Part shown: positions 1 to 6,736 of the stretch, piece by piece
Layout: the number at the start of each line of letters is the position of its first letter
Position numbering within the stretch: the first letter of the stretch is position 1
Assembly (NCBI GenBank): GCA_910579325.1
Contig: CAJTTU010000090.1
Coordinates: 2,054-14,449 of the forward strand
Reading direction: 5' to 3'
Origin: an uncultured Lachnospiraceae bacterium
Lineage (GTDB): Bacteria; Bacillota; Clostridia; Lachnospirales; Lachnospiraceae
DNA: 12,396 bases
Made by a program: the position numbers and the translations under genes
The notes under the pieces: generated by a model
Database searches by the model: none
Seen by the model: the letters and a program-made list of their open reading frames with translations, nothing else
Told to the model about the DNA's origin: nothing

Positions 1-437
1 AATCTTTGAATGCGCTTTTTTATGTTTTCATCCGTGTATTTCACCATCCGCTTAGGAAACAATCCATTCATCCGCCTGGCGGTCTCCGGGTAGCCGCATC
101 CGTCTATAAAATACAGCCTGAACATAATCCGCAGTTCCGCTTTCTCGATGCTTTCTATGTACTCTTCAGCCTGGCAGGTAAGTTCCAGAAGCTCCGCCTC
201 CTTTATCTCCAATAGCCGCCTGTAACGCTCCCTGGCTCCTGCTTTGCGGTTATATTCGGGATTCGGAATCCCGGTAATTTTAATCGGCCCGAATATCCCG
301 TTCCTTCTGGTTCCTTTCACGATATCGGCCACAATGGGAGGATTCGCCAGAAACTTGTCCAGCTCACGGATTCTCCGCCGCAGGTCTTTGATTTCTTCTA
401 TCAATTCGCAGTATTGGACTAATATTCCTTTATCCAA
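1..437 (-). CDS. DUF1492/ArpU-like phage late-transcription regulator (3' end cut by window edge)
   Basis: Not in an ATG frame: I read 145 codons from a TTG at 437 to the left edge of the window with no stop. An in-frame TAG lies just upstream and no ATG intervenes. A good ribosome site (GGAGGGGAG) sits about 6-10 bases before the TTG. The N-terminal part is a charged, probably coiled-coil helix (residues 8-30). The middle has the GIPNPEYNRKAG segment, and residues 103-145 (RLYFIDGCGYPETARRMN and after) look like a sigma-70 region 4-type helix-turn-helix. This layout matches the DUF1492/ArpU-like group that closes phage early operons and switches on late genes. The family is usually about 140-160 residues, so only a few codons should be missing. 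It is the last early gene, 36 bases after the YopX gene. Function is by family and position. Confidence 0.75.
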   Translation of the reverse strand, partial: MDKGILVQYCELIEEIKDLRRRIRELDKFLANPPIVADIVKGTRRNGIFGPIKITGIPNPEYNRKAGARERYRRLLEIKEAELLELTCQAEEYIESIEKAELRIMFRLYFIDGCGYPETARRMNGLFPKRMVKYTDENIKKRIQR

Positions 438-473
438 CTTATACTCCCCTCCGTCCCGCTAAAAATCATTCCG

Positions 474-845
474 TCACCCGCTTACCAGCTCCGGGTTATC
501 GAAGGTATTTCCAACAACCTCCCACTCTGCCCAATGCCAGTAGCTCATATCATCAGCGCTGCCCACATCCATTGCCCGGATCTTCCACATCGCGTCCTCC
601 GCACTCCAGAAAACAACATAGAACGATTCCTCGTAGTCATATGTCAGTTTTAGAATATCCCCCTCAAAAATCTTTCTGTCGTTCCGGTCGTTCAGACCGG
701 TGTACTGGTCGATGGTTACTGACTGTACTTCCAACAAACCATCATCCGTGCTGATTGCCACCCTACCGTCCGGAGAATGAATCAGATCCCCTTCCGCCCA
801 CACCTCGTTATCAATCCGCTTTCCCCGGAATAATATTTCCCTCAT
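474..845 (-). CDS. YopX family protein
   Basis: A 123-residue protein with the YopX signatures in order: FRGKR near the N-terminus (6-10), QYTGL (47-51), IFEGDIL (59-65) and a C-terminal EVVGNTFDNPEL (109-120). YopX is a beta-rich phage protein of unknown molecular role, first named in Bacillus phage SPbeta and common in early and accessory parts of Gram-positive phages. The ATG at 845 has a GAGGAG site 6 bases upstream and overlaps the 3' end of the preceding gene by 35 bases, so the two are likely coupled. The region between residues 85 and 105 is shorter than in many YopX proteins. Nothing shows a catalytic site. Confidence 0.85.
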   Translation of the reverse strand: MREILFRGKRIDNEVWAEGDLIHSPDGRVAISTDDGLLEVQSVTIDQYTGLNDRNDRKIFEGDILKLTYDYEESFYVVFWSAEDAMWKIRAMDVGSADDMSYWHWAEWEVVGNTFDNPELVSG

Positions 846-1269
846 CCCGCTGCTCCTCTTTTATTTTTTTCCTTACAAGCTGTGTCAGGCCATCCTCCCC
901 AACATCGCTGTTATCGTCTCTCTGCCGCTTCTTCCTGCATTTTTCCATGGCTTTGTCATAATCATAGCCAATCTGCTCCGCCAGCCGATCAGCCATTTTT
1001 ACAAACTTTTCCCGATAGTATGACTGGTACCACAGGCTATCCGCCTTTATCTCATCCAGCATTCGTATGTATTCGCGCAGCATATAGATAATCAGGACGA
1101 TATCCCCATAAGAACAGCTGACCACATAATCGCACATCAGCCGGAGATTGATTGCTTTCTCGATCATTACCTGCTTTTCATTTTTTTCCGCCATCTCTTT
1201 CTCAGCCTCCTGAAGCAGCCGTATGAAACAGAATAATTGTTCTTCCCGATCCGCATCATGTATTCCCAT
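811..1269 (-). CDS. Hypothetical phage protein, helical, 152 aa
   Basis: I do not recognise a named family. The protein is almost entirely charged, predicted helix: an acidic/basic N-terminal segment (8-40), a more hydrophobic stretch with CDYVVSCSYGDIVLIIYML (46-64) that is too polar to be a clear membrane segment, and a very basic C-terminal half with KCRKKRQRDD. It starts with an ATG that overlaps the stop of the preceding winged-helix gene by 14 bases. AAGGA directly abuts the start and AAAGGA lies 12 bases away, so coupling probably helps initiation. Its end overlaps the YopX start. Position in the early operon is the only hint of role. Confidence 0.7.
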   Translation of the reverse strand: MGIHDADREEQLFCFIRLLQEAEKEMAEKNEKQVMIEKAINLRLMCDYVVSCSYGDIVLIIYMLREYIRMLDEIKADSLWYQSYYREKFVKMADRLAEQIGYDYDKAMEKCRKKRQRDDNSDVGEDGLTQLVRKKIKEEQRDEGNIIPGKAD

Positions 1270-1933
1270 TCCTTGCTTCCATCCTTTCCAGAAGCTTCAG
1301 CAGCCGGCACACGTACCCGCCCAGCTCACACTCGGCACATACATCATCCAGATCTTCTTGCGTTTTCAGTATATCGGGAAATTTGCATAGTACGTCACAT
1401 ACATGCCTCACGATTTCATCGACTTTCTCCCTGGCGCCGGCATCGAATGACAATAACTTTGTCTTTCTCTCAATCATGTCATGGAAAGCTTCGGTCGGAT
1501 AACACATTTCATGATGCAGTTGGTCAACCGATATCTTTCCCTCGTTCAGCAGAGCGCAGATAGCCGCCGCCATATCATGTGACCTCATGCTATAGACAAC
1601 CAGCCCATTCTTTTCTTTGGTATCCACAATATCCCAGTCGTTTGGATGCGTGAGCTTATATCTTGGACCGCCCATCCGTTCCGTCCCGCCGGTATCACAT
1701 GACTCCATAGGCTCATGCCCGCAGATAAAGTCCATATTGATCAGTCTGTACTGCGATGATCGATCAGACTTCCGAACAATAATTTCCTCGTCCTCTAACT
1801 TTTTCATATGGACATGCACGGTCGCTTTCGCTTTGTCGATACCGTCCGCAATCTCATCATAACTCGGGTAAAACTGGTTTTCTTTGTAGTATTCAATGAT
1901 AAATCTGATTATGGTTTCTTCAATCTTCGCCAT
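1256..1933 (-). CDS. Winged-helix DNA-binding phage protein, 225 aa
   Basis: Residues 1-65 form a LexA-like N-terminal winged helix: a first helix (MAKIEETIIRFIIEYYKEN), then YPSYDEIADGI, the recognition helix KAKATVHVHMKKLEDE, and a wing ending IIVRKS. There is no Ser/Lys protease pair after it, so it is not a LexA/CI peptidase. The rest (about 95-225) is unfamiliar and carries a Cys cluster near the end (C179, C183, C199, C202, C209) that could bind metal. The reading frame is open further upstream, but the ATG at 1933 is chosen because AAAGGTGG lies 9 bases before it and the 14-base overlap with the Cys-rich gene matches its neighbours. Probably a transcription regulator of the early or middle region; target unknown. 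Confidence 0.7.
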   Translation of the reverse strand: MAKIEETIIRFIIEYYKENQFYPSYDEIADGIDKAKATVHVHMKKLEDEEIIVRKSDRSSQYRLINMDFICGHEPMESCDTGGTERMGGPRYKLTHPNDWDIVDTKEKNGLVVYSMRSHDMAAAICALLNEGKISVDQLHHEMCYPTEAFHDMIERKTKLLSFDAGAREKVDEIVRHVCDVLCKFPDILKTQEDLDDVCAECELGGYVCRLLKLLERMEARNGNT

Positions 1934-2354
1934 TCCTGTTCTCCCACCTTTCATAACACTGCCGGCAGCCCACAGTATCCACCTGACTGCATAGAATATA
2001 TCCGTCCTGAAATACCTGCACATTCGTGTCTAGGCATGTTTCAACCCGCTGCCCGGTGTATTTTTCATAACTGCCGCATTCATAGGCCGGGTAACAGACA
2101 CCTCCCCTGCACCAGTACGCCTGATCCGTTTTCCAGTTTGACCAACCGGTCCTGGGAGGCTTATCTGGATGCGCTTTGTCGTATGGGTTTATCTGCGCCC
2201 TGCGGTCATCCCAGCAGTCCCCGAACGGGCAGCGTTTTGACCACCAGTATAGGCAGCATCTGCATACACAATTCCCGCATCCTCCAAAAGTCATTTTCGG
2301 ATATTCCCGTGCCATATACTCAAAAATGTTTATCTGGCCTTCCATCGTTTTCAT
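1920..2354 (-). CDS. Cysteine-rich phage protein, 144 aa
   Basis: Contains 14 cysteines in 144 residues: a dense block at 26-47 (C26, C29, C31, C33, C34, C42, C47), a middle set at 82, 87 and 93, then 107, 122, 130 and 133, with several CxxC spacings. Trp and Tyr are also abundant (CCLYWWS, WSNWKTDQAYW). This suggests two or more zinc or Fe-S sites. I have seen the pattern 'WWSKRCPFGDCWDD...QDGYILCS' in phages of gut Clostridia, where it carries no function. Its start overlaps the methylase stop as ATGA (2351-2354), which indicates coupling; no separate ribosome site is visible. The N-terminus has QINIF (7-11), which resembles a sliding-clamp-binding peptide. A DNA-linked role is inference. 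Confidence 0.75.
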   Translation of the reverse strand: MKTMEGQINIFEYMAREYPKMTFGGCGNCVCRCCLYWWSKRCPFGDCWDDRRAQINPYDKAHPDKPPRTGWSNWKTDQAYWCRGGVCYPAYECGSYEKYTGQRVETCLDTNVQVFQDGYILCSQVDTVGCRQCYERWENRNGED

Positions 2355-3163
2355 ACGGTTATGTCCATGTCAAACAGATTCATTTGTCTGTTTGGCTTAA
2401 AATTCATCCACAAGATTTCTTTTTTTCGTGAGCACACCTGGGAATAGCTTATGTTTTCTTCCCGATGCCAACCTCTCAGCCGGTCATTGTACAGCGGGTT
2501 ATCATATCCGCTTAAGATAACCGGCCCCTTGTGGGCTTCCAGCACATCCAACAGATCGTTGTGTCCCTGATCGTCCATTTCGCATTGGTACTGCTTTCCA
2601 TGTCTTGTTTCCAGCACATAAGGCGGATCGGCATATATCAAAACATTCGGATGGTTAAACCGCGATATCAACTCTACCGCAGGCATACGCTCTATCTGCA
2701 CTCCCCGGAGCCGTTCCGCCGCCTGCATGATCTTCCCCGGCAGGTTGCACCAGTCCTGTGCCGCGTAAGCCCTCTCCCGACCCTGCACGTCATTCTTCCA
2801 GCCGACATGCTCTCCATTCGTGCGGAAGCCATGCCCCATGTTAAGCCGGATGTAAAAATTTACAGCACGCTCGAAGCTGTCCTCTGGCTCTGCGGCAAAC
2901 GCGTCCTCATAAACCTGCCTAGCATAAGGCGTGTAGTATATCTCTCTGGCCAGGCGTTCCGGATCCCGACGGATCCACTCAAACAGGTTGACCACGTTGT
3001 TGTCCAGGTCGTTGACTGTCTCGATATGGGATCTGGGCTTGTTAAACAATACCGCACCGCTGCCGAAATAGGGTTCCAAATAACTGTGATGCGCCGGGAA
3101 AAAGCTTATGATCCACCTGACCAAAGACCATTTACTTCCGGGATACTTCATAATCGCTTTCAC
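2351..3163 (-). CDS. dam: D12-class DNA adenine N6-methyltransferase (Dam type)
   Basis: Transfers methyl from S-adenosylmethionine to N6 of adenine, most likely in a short site such as GATC. Motifs are in class order: YPGSK (7-11), the SAM-binding EPYFGSG (30-36), NDLD (51-54) and the catalytic DPPY (179-182), with the usual EILWMNF near the C-terminus (249-255). At 270 residues it is full length for the D12 family. The GTG at 3163 is chosen because GGAGG, inside the last codons of the replication initiator gene, lies 7 bases upstream. No partner restriction nuclease is nearby, so it is an orphan phage methylase that may protect phage DNA or mark the origin. The C-terminal RQMNLFDM contains QxxLF, a clamp-binding-like motif (260-264). 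Confidence 0.93.
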   Translation of the reverse strand: MKAIMKYPGSKWSLVRWIISFFPAHHSYLEPYFGSGAVLFNKPRSHIETVNDLDNNVVNLFEWIRRDPERLAREIYYTPYARQVYEDAFAAEPEDSFERAVNFYIRLNMGHGFRTNGEHVGWKNDVQGRERAYAAQDWCNLPGKIMQAAERLRGVQIERMPAVELISRFNHPNVLIYADPPYVLETRHGKQYQCEMDDQGHNDLLDVLEAHKGPVILSGYDNPLYNDRLRGWHREENISYSQVCSRKKEILWMNFKPNRQMNLFDMDITV

Positions 3164-3166
3164 TTT

Positions 3167-3946
3167 CTATCCTCCCTCATTCAGCTGCGTCATCAGCTGG
3201 TCATAGTCATAATCCCGCTGCTCAAAGTTATGGAATCCATTTTTCGGTTTTTGGTCGGATTTTGGACGTTTATCCGGTACGTAATTTCCCTCCAGATAAT
3301 CATGAAACACGCATTCCCGAAGAAAATTGTCAGGGGTTTTTATATACCTGTCACTATCAACATCCTTGCAGTAATCGGCGTAATTTTGGGCCGCCTTAAC
3401 AAGCATGTCCTCCGTTACGGTTCCGGACATGATCAGGTCGCAGTATTCTTTTTCAGCCAAATGCCGTCTGCGTTTTACCGGATACGCCTCCAAAAATTCC
3501 TCGAATCTCCTGACGGGGGATATAGGGGGTGTATCTGTTTCGTTTAGTTTATGTTTATGTTTATTAATAGGTACACTTTGTGGTTCACACTGTGGTACGC
3601 TTTGTGGTACGGACTGTGGTTCACTTTGTGGTTCACACTGTGGTACATTTTTACCCTCATTTTGTACCACAAGACTATTCAGATGATAGATTGCTGACTG
3701 ATTTCCCCCACGGGAGCGCCATGTGATGAACCCATCCTGCTCAAGGCGGTTTCTCGCCCTTTTGATCGCCTGTGCGTTCAATCCCGATTTCAGCACCAGG
3801 ACTGATACGGCTACCGTAAACTCTTGCTGCCAACCGGTTTTATTCGCTATGGACATAAGCGCGTGCCATAAGGCGATGGCCGGTGAGGGCAGCGGATTTA
3901 GTTCGAGCCTATCGTAGAACGCTTTTATTTCGGCTATATAGTTCAC
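3167..3946 (-). CDS. Phage replication initiator / replisome organiser with iteron-encoded linker
   Basis: A 259-residue protein in three parts. Residues 1-95 are a winged-helix DNA-binding domain (WHALMSIANKTGW, then SVLVLKSGLNAQAIKRARNRLEQDGFI and the wing), the usual N-terminus of Gram-positive phage replisome organisers. Residues 101-126 are a repetitive Pro-Gln linker with a four-residue repeat (PQC/S-V/E). Residues 147-222 hold a conserved helical region (FLEAYPVKRRRHLAEKEYCD; YIKTPDNFLRECVFHDYL) found at the C-terminus of phage initiators that recruit helicase or loader. The GTG at 3946 overlaps the RusA stop as GTGA, with GAGG 7-8 bases upstream. The repetitive linker is encoded by DNA iterons, so the gene probably contains its own origin, as lambda O does. 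Confidence 0.85.
   Translation of the reverse strand: MNYIAEIKAFYDRLELNPLPSPAIALWHALMSIANKTGWQQEFTVAVSVLVLKSGLNAQAIKRARNRLEQDGFITWRSRGGNQSAIYHLNSLVVQNEGKNVPQCEPQSEPQSVPQSVPQCEPQSVPINKHKHKLNETDTPPISPVRRFEEFLEAYPVKRRRHLAEKEYCDLIMSGTVTEDMLVKAAQNYADYCKDVDSDRYIKTPDNFLRECVFHDYLEGNYVPDKRPKSDQKPKNGFHNFEQRDYDYDQLMTQLNEGG
3541..3675. other. Putative phage replication origin (iterons plus AT-rich element)
   Basis: The iteron array is followed, on the C-terminal coding side, by an AT-rich stretch at 3541-3569 made of short direct repeats (TTTATG, TTTATG, TTTATT on the plus strand). On the other side lies one inverted iteron (3664-3675). Iterons next to an AT-rich unwinding element, in the middle of the initiator gene, is the arrangement of lambda ori within gene O. 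The structure is seen directly; origin activity is inferred. Confidence 0.65.
3570..3646 (-). repeat. Six tandem 12-bp iterons inside the initiator gene
   Basis: On the minus strand the unit is GWACCACARWSY. Six full head-to-tail copies and a seventh partial GGTAC run without spacers. Units alternate between CAG and CAA at the Gln codon six times in a row, so the true period is also seen as 24 bp (three long repeats). All Pro codons are CCA. An inverted copy, GTACCACAAGAC on the plus strand, sits at 3664-3675. Twelve bases is four codons, so the array stays in frame and codes the linker. Confidence 0.9.
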
Positions 3947-4320
3947 GGCGCTACCTCTTTTATCAATACCTCAATCCGCGGGTTTTTCTTATCGACTCTG
4001 AACCTGTCGGAAAACCCGTCCACACAGTCCCATCCGTCATCCTGTAACACGCCGCAGTCCACAAGCGCGTCCTCTATGACTTTCCTTCCAAAGCCGGAGA
4101 TGTTGCTTTTATCCCGCCGCCTGTTTGGCTCATACCATGTATATTCCATGAATACAGGTTTGTTAATACGCACGTCTTTCAGACAGCGCCGGACAAACAC
4201 GGAGACATATTCGCCATCCCTGGCTTTCATCTTCGCGCCTTCATAACGGCTCGCACGTTCCGCGGATATGTAATCATTCAGGTTATGCATCCTGCCCGGG
4301 ATTACCAGCAAATATTCCAC
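3943..4320 (-). CDS. rusA: RusA family Holliday junction resolvase
   Basis: A 125-residue endodeoxyribonuclease that cleaves four-way junctions formed during recombination or replication-fork restart. The family's acidic metal-binding core is visible: RRRDKSNISGFGRKVIEDAL (67-86) supplies D70 and D85, and LQDDGW (92-97) supplies D94/D95. The first motif has Asn (N73) near the place where many relatives have a second Asp. Length fits the family (110-140). The start is a GTG at 4320 with GGAGG 5 bases upstream; an ATG two bases earlier is out of frame. It is preceded by a 112-base gap, the largest in the replication block, and its stop overlaps the initiator start. A monomer of this fold works as a dimer. 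Confidence 0.85.
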   Translation of the reverse strand: MEYLLVIPGRMHNLNDYISAERASRYEGAKMKARDGEYVSVFVRRCLKDVRINKPVFMEYTWYEPNRRRDKSNISGFGRKVIEDALVDCGVLQDDGWDCVDGFSDRFRVDKKNPRIEVLIKEVAP

Positions 4321-4334
4321 ATATGCCTCCTTTC

Positions 4335-4357
4335 CGGCGGCGGACCTGCCGTCGCCG
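4335..4357 (+). other. GC-rich hairpin with plus-strand T tract in the HerA-RusA gap
   Basis: A nine-pair stem (one G-T pair) with loop ACCTG is followed on the plus strand by TTTTATT. That is the form of an intrinsic terminator for transcription opposite to the operon. On the minus strand it is followed instead by the RusA ribosome site, so it does not end the operon. The rest of the 4321-4432 gap shows no convincing promoter or small gene. Confidence 0.4.
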
Positions 4358-4432
4358 TTTTATTCGTGATATATCGCATGAACATGAGTTAATAGTTACC
4401 TGACTTCAAAACAAATTTAATTTCCCGTCACA

Positions 4433-5989
4433 TTAATTCTCCAAATACTCTTCCAAACAAGCCGCGTAATCCGCGCTTCCCCGCTCTTTCTGCCACTCCG
4501 TCCAGAAATTTATCGTCTTACTTTGCGGACGTTCCTTCGCGAACTCCACATGGATTTTAAGCGGTACCGGGCAGGCATCGCCAACCACAAGGCAGTCACC
4601 GGGAGAAAACATTGAAGTTGCCTCAATCACGTCAGCACTGCCGGCCGGCATCATGCCTTTAATCATGGACTTGTCATTCTCGTTATTAAGCTTCATCACA
4701 ATGTAATTGGCGCACTGCGCCATGATGGTCTTATTCAGCTCTGACGGGCGCTGTGAGGCCACAAACAGCGTGATGCCGAACTTCCTTCCCTCTTTGGCGA
4801 TATTCTCAAAAATCTCCACCATGCGCCTCTGCGCCGCGGTAAGCTGGAAATCTGTCGGTATGTAAACGTGCGCTTCGTCACAGATAAGGGTGACCGGTTT
4901 TGCGTCCTTCTGCATAATCTGGATATTGTAAACCAGCTTTGTTACCGCGCCGATAATCAGCACCGCCATATCATGGGGTACGCCGGACAGATCAATGTTC
5001 TTTACCGGCTTATCGCCGCCCATGATGCGGTTTAAGAAGTCCGTAAGGTATGTTGCGGGAACGCTCTCGAAAAGGAACGAATACCTTTTATCGTTATACA
5101 GAGTTTCCATTGTATTCACGATTCCGGAAAGCTTTCCATTATATTCTCCCCTGACTGTTTTTTTCTGGCCTGCCTTGTCGCCTGTCTTATAAAATTCGCC
5201 GGTTTCAACATTCTCCACATTCAACTTGCCAATATAAGCCACAAACCGCTCAAATCCGAAACGCACCGGCTTTCCTTCATTCCCATCCGGACATTGCGAG
5301 TAATACGCTTTCCTAAGAGCCGACATGGCCACCGTGCTGTCCTCTTTTACTTTCAGCACATTCGCCGCCATATCCGCGAACCCAAGCATCCAGATGGGGA
5401 ACGGTACCTCGCCCATTTTGATGCTGTCCACATAGGAAAGACCGCTGTATTCACCATGAATGTCGAATATGATGATATTGCAGTTCGTGTTACCCGCTGT
5501 TTCCTCAATAATCTTCGTAACCGTTTCGGACTTGCCGCAGCCGGTGTTGCCGACAATGCAGGAATGACGCTGGTAAAACCTGTTGCCGTCAATATAAGCA
5601 GGAAAATCATAAGAAGAATAATTTCCCACTTTAAATCCTGACCTGCCTCTCAAATCAACCATAATGCTGCCAAAATAATTATCTGTCACTCTCTCGATCC
5701 GGACATCCGTCGAAGGATATCTGTCAATCTGCTGCCTGAAATTGCCGCCAATCACGCTCCCTAGAATGGAACACTCAATCACTTTTAAAGACGGCTGCAG
5801 CAGCTCCATAAGCAGCGCGTTCTCATCCATCTGCGTTTCCACATCATTGTCAGTTATAGCGGTTATCATGGCCACAAGCTCCACTTCTTTGTCCGATACG
5901 GATACCAGATCATTCAGACGGATGTTTCTAAACTCCGCGTCATCCGTCCTAATTTGAATTTTATCAGGTAATATTTTTACTAATTTCAA
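4433..5989 (-). CDS. herA: HerA-type hexameric DNA-translocating ATPase (DUF87)
   Basis: A 518-residue FtsK/HerA-superfamily ATPase. Residues 1-130 fit the beta-barrel (HAS-barrel) start, which is rather degenerate. The motor follows: Walker A GNTGCGKS (147-154), the family's IIIFDIHGEY (172-181), Walker B VTLICDEAH (366-374) and the GRKFGITLFVASQRPSELN sensor/arginine region (401-419). HerA forms a ring that moves double-stranded DNA and, in archaea, works with the NurA nuclease to resect ends. Here the gene directly follows a PD-(D/E)XK nuclease gene. The start is a TTG at 5989: its ribosome site GGAGG lies in the last codons of the nuclease gene, 3 bases of gap, and no ATG is suitable. It may drive end processing, or stand in for a replicative helicase. 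Confidence 0.85.
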   Translation of the reverse strand: MKLVKILPDKIQIRTDDAEFRNIRLNDLVSVSDKEVELVAMITAITDNDVETQMDENALLMELLQPSLKVIECSILGSVIGGNFRQQIDRYPSTDVRIERVTDNYFGSIMVDLRGRSGFKVGNYSSYDFPAYIDGNRFYQRHSCIVGNTGCGKSETVTKIIEETAGNTNCNIIIFDIHGEYSGLSYVDSIKMGEVPFPIWMLGFADMAANVLKVKEDSTVAMSALRKAYYSQCPDGNEGKPVRFGFERFVAYIGKLNVENVETGEFYKTGDKAGQKKTVRGEYNGKLSGIVNTMETLYNDKRYSFLFESVPATYLTDFLNRIMGGDKPVKNIDLSGVPHDMAVLIIGAVTKLVYNIQIMQKDAKPVTLICDEAHVYIPTDFQLTAAQRRMVEIFENIAKEGRKFGITLFVASQRPSELNKTIMAQCANYIVMKLNNENDKSMIKGMMPAGSADVIEATSMFSPGDCLVVGDACPVPLKIHVEFAKERPQSKTINFWTEWQKERGSADYAACLEEYLEN

Positions 5990-5992
5990 AAC

Positions 5993-6736
5993 CTATCCCT
6001 CCAATAACTCCGAATAATTCCTTATCCTTGCCTTTTTCACGCTCTTGCAATAGTCACACGCACCGCAATAACGCGGTTCTTCCAGCCCTTCCTTGACTGC
6101 GATAAAATACGGCATATTTTCCTCGATCTCTGCCAGCGCCAGATCAAGTGTTTCCTGGTCTATCTGGAAGATATCAAGGTCCGCCACGGCCTCCTTCGTG
6201 GCCACGGCAAGGTAAAACGGCAGTTTCCCATATCCGCAAACCTCCGCGCCTGCCTGATATACCGCCCCCTGCAGATCATACCGCCAGAACGGAAGCGTGC
6301 GGAACTTCCGCACCACCTTCAGATCGGTGATGCAGATATCCTCCACGAAAGAGTCCATTTTCATTTTCCAGGACGCTCCAAACATCTCAAAGGTAAGAAT
6401 CTTCTGCTTTTCACCACTCATAAACCGCATGAAACGTTCATCCCGCTGAAGACGCCTGATAATCTCGTCAGCCTTCCGAAAATCCGCCCGGAGCACGCCG
6501 TTACGGCAGTAGAAAATATTCGGGGACTCCTGACGGAGCTTATCCAGAGTGCCCTCGAACCAGCGGTCCACCAGGGTCCCGATCAGCATGGCTTTGGTCA
6601 CAGGCTGCTCATACTCCCCCCGCAGCTTCGCCATCGCCATCGCGGGACATTTCACAAAGTCCTTATACTGGCTGACCGACCAGTATGACCGGTTAGCCTC
6701 CGGACCGTAATAATTCTCATCATTCAGTTTTTTCAT
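5993..6736 (-). CDS. PD-(D/E)XK nuclease, RecB/Cas4-like, with possible Fe-S cysteines
   Basis: A probable DNA exonuclease of the RecB/Cas4-like (DUF3799/PDDEXK_1) type. Numbering from the ATG at 6736: GTLVDRWFEG (53-62), D128, the core D138-L-K140 (ITDLKVV), then Q156 and Y160 (QGAVY) as the RecB-type QxxxY motif. C30 (VKCPAM) near the N-terminus and C224, C227, C230 (CGACDYC) near the C-terminus have the one-plus-three spread of Cas4 and AddB, where four Cys hold a 4Fe-4S cluster. The ATG at 6736 follows GGCGGTGG and overlaps the previous gene by 17 bases; a GTG at 6745 would add three residues. Neighbours are a candidate annealing protein upstream and HerA downstream, so it is probably the phage's recombination exonuclease. 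Confidence 0.8.
   Translation of the reverse strand: MKKLNDENYYGPEANRSYWSVSQYKDFVKCPAMAMAKLRGEYEQPVTKAMLIGTLVDRWFEGTLDKLRQESPNIFYCRNGVLRADFRKADEIIRRLQRDERFMRFMSGEKQKILTFEMFGASWKMKMDSFVEDICITDLKVVRKFRTLPFWRYDLQGAVYQAGAEVCGYGKLPFYLAVATKEAVADLDIFQIDQETLDLALAEIEENMPYFIAVKEGLEEPRYCGACDYCKSVKKARIRNYSELLEG

Noticed and set aside
1808..2431. Plus-strand frame of 207 codons
   Set aside because: Antisense to the winged-helix and Cys-rich genes, no family features; shadow of Cys- and Trp-rich coding.
2531..3547. Long plus-strand frame (338 codons) across the methylase and initiator genes
   Set aside because: It lies antisense to two well-supported genes with clear motifs, has no ribosome site I accept, and its protein shows no domain. 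It is a shadow frame.
3570..3646. Short direct repeats as a CRISPR array
   Set aside because: Units are 12 bp with no spacers, in frame and coding; they fit iterons.
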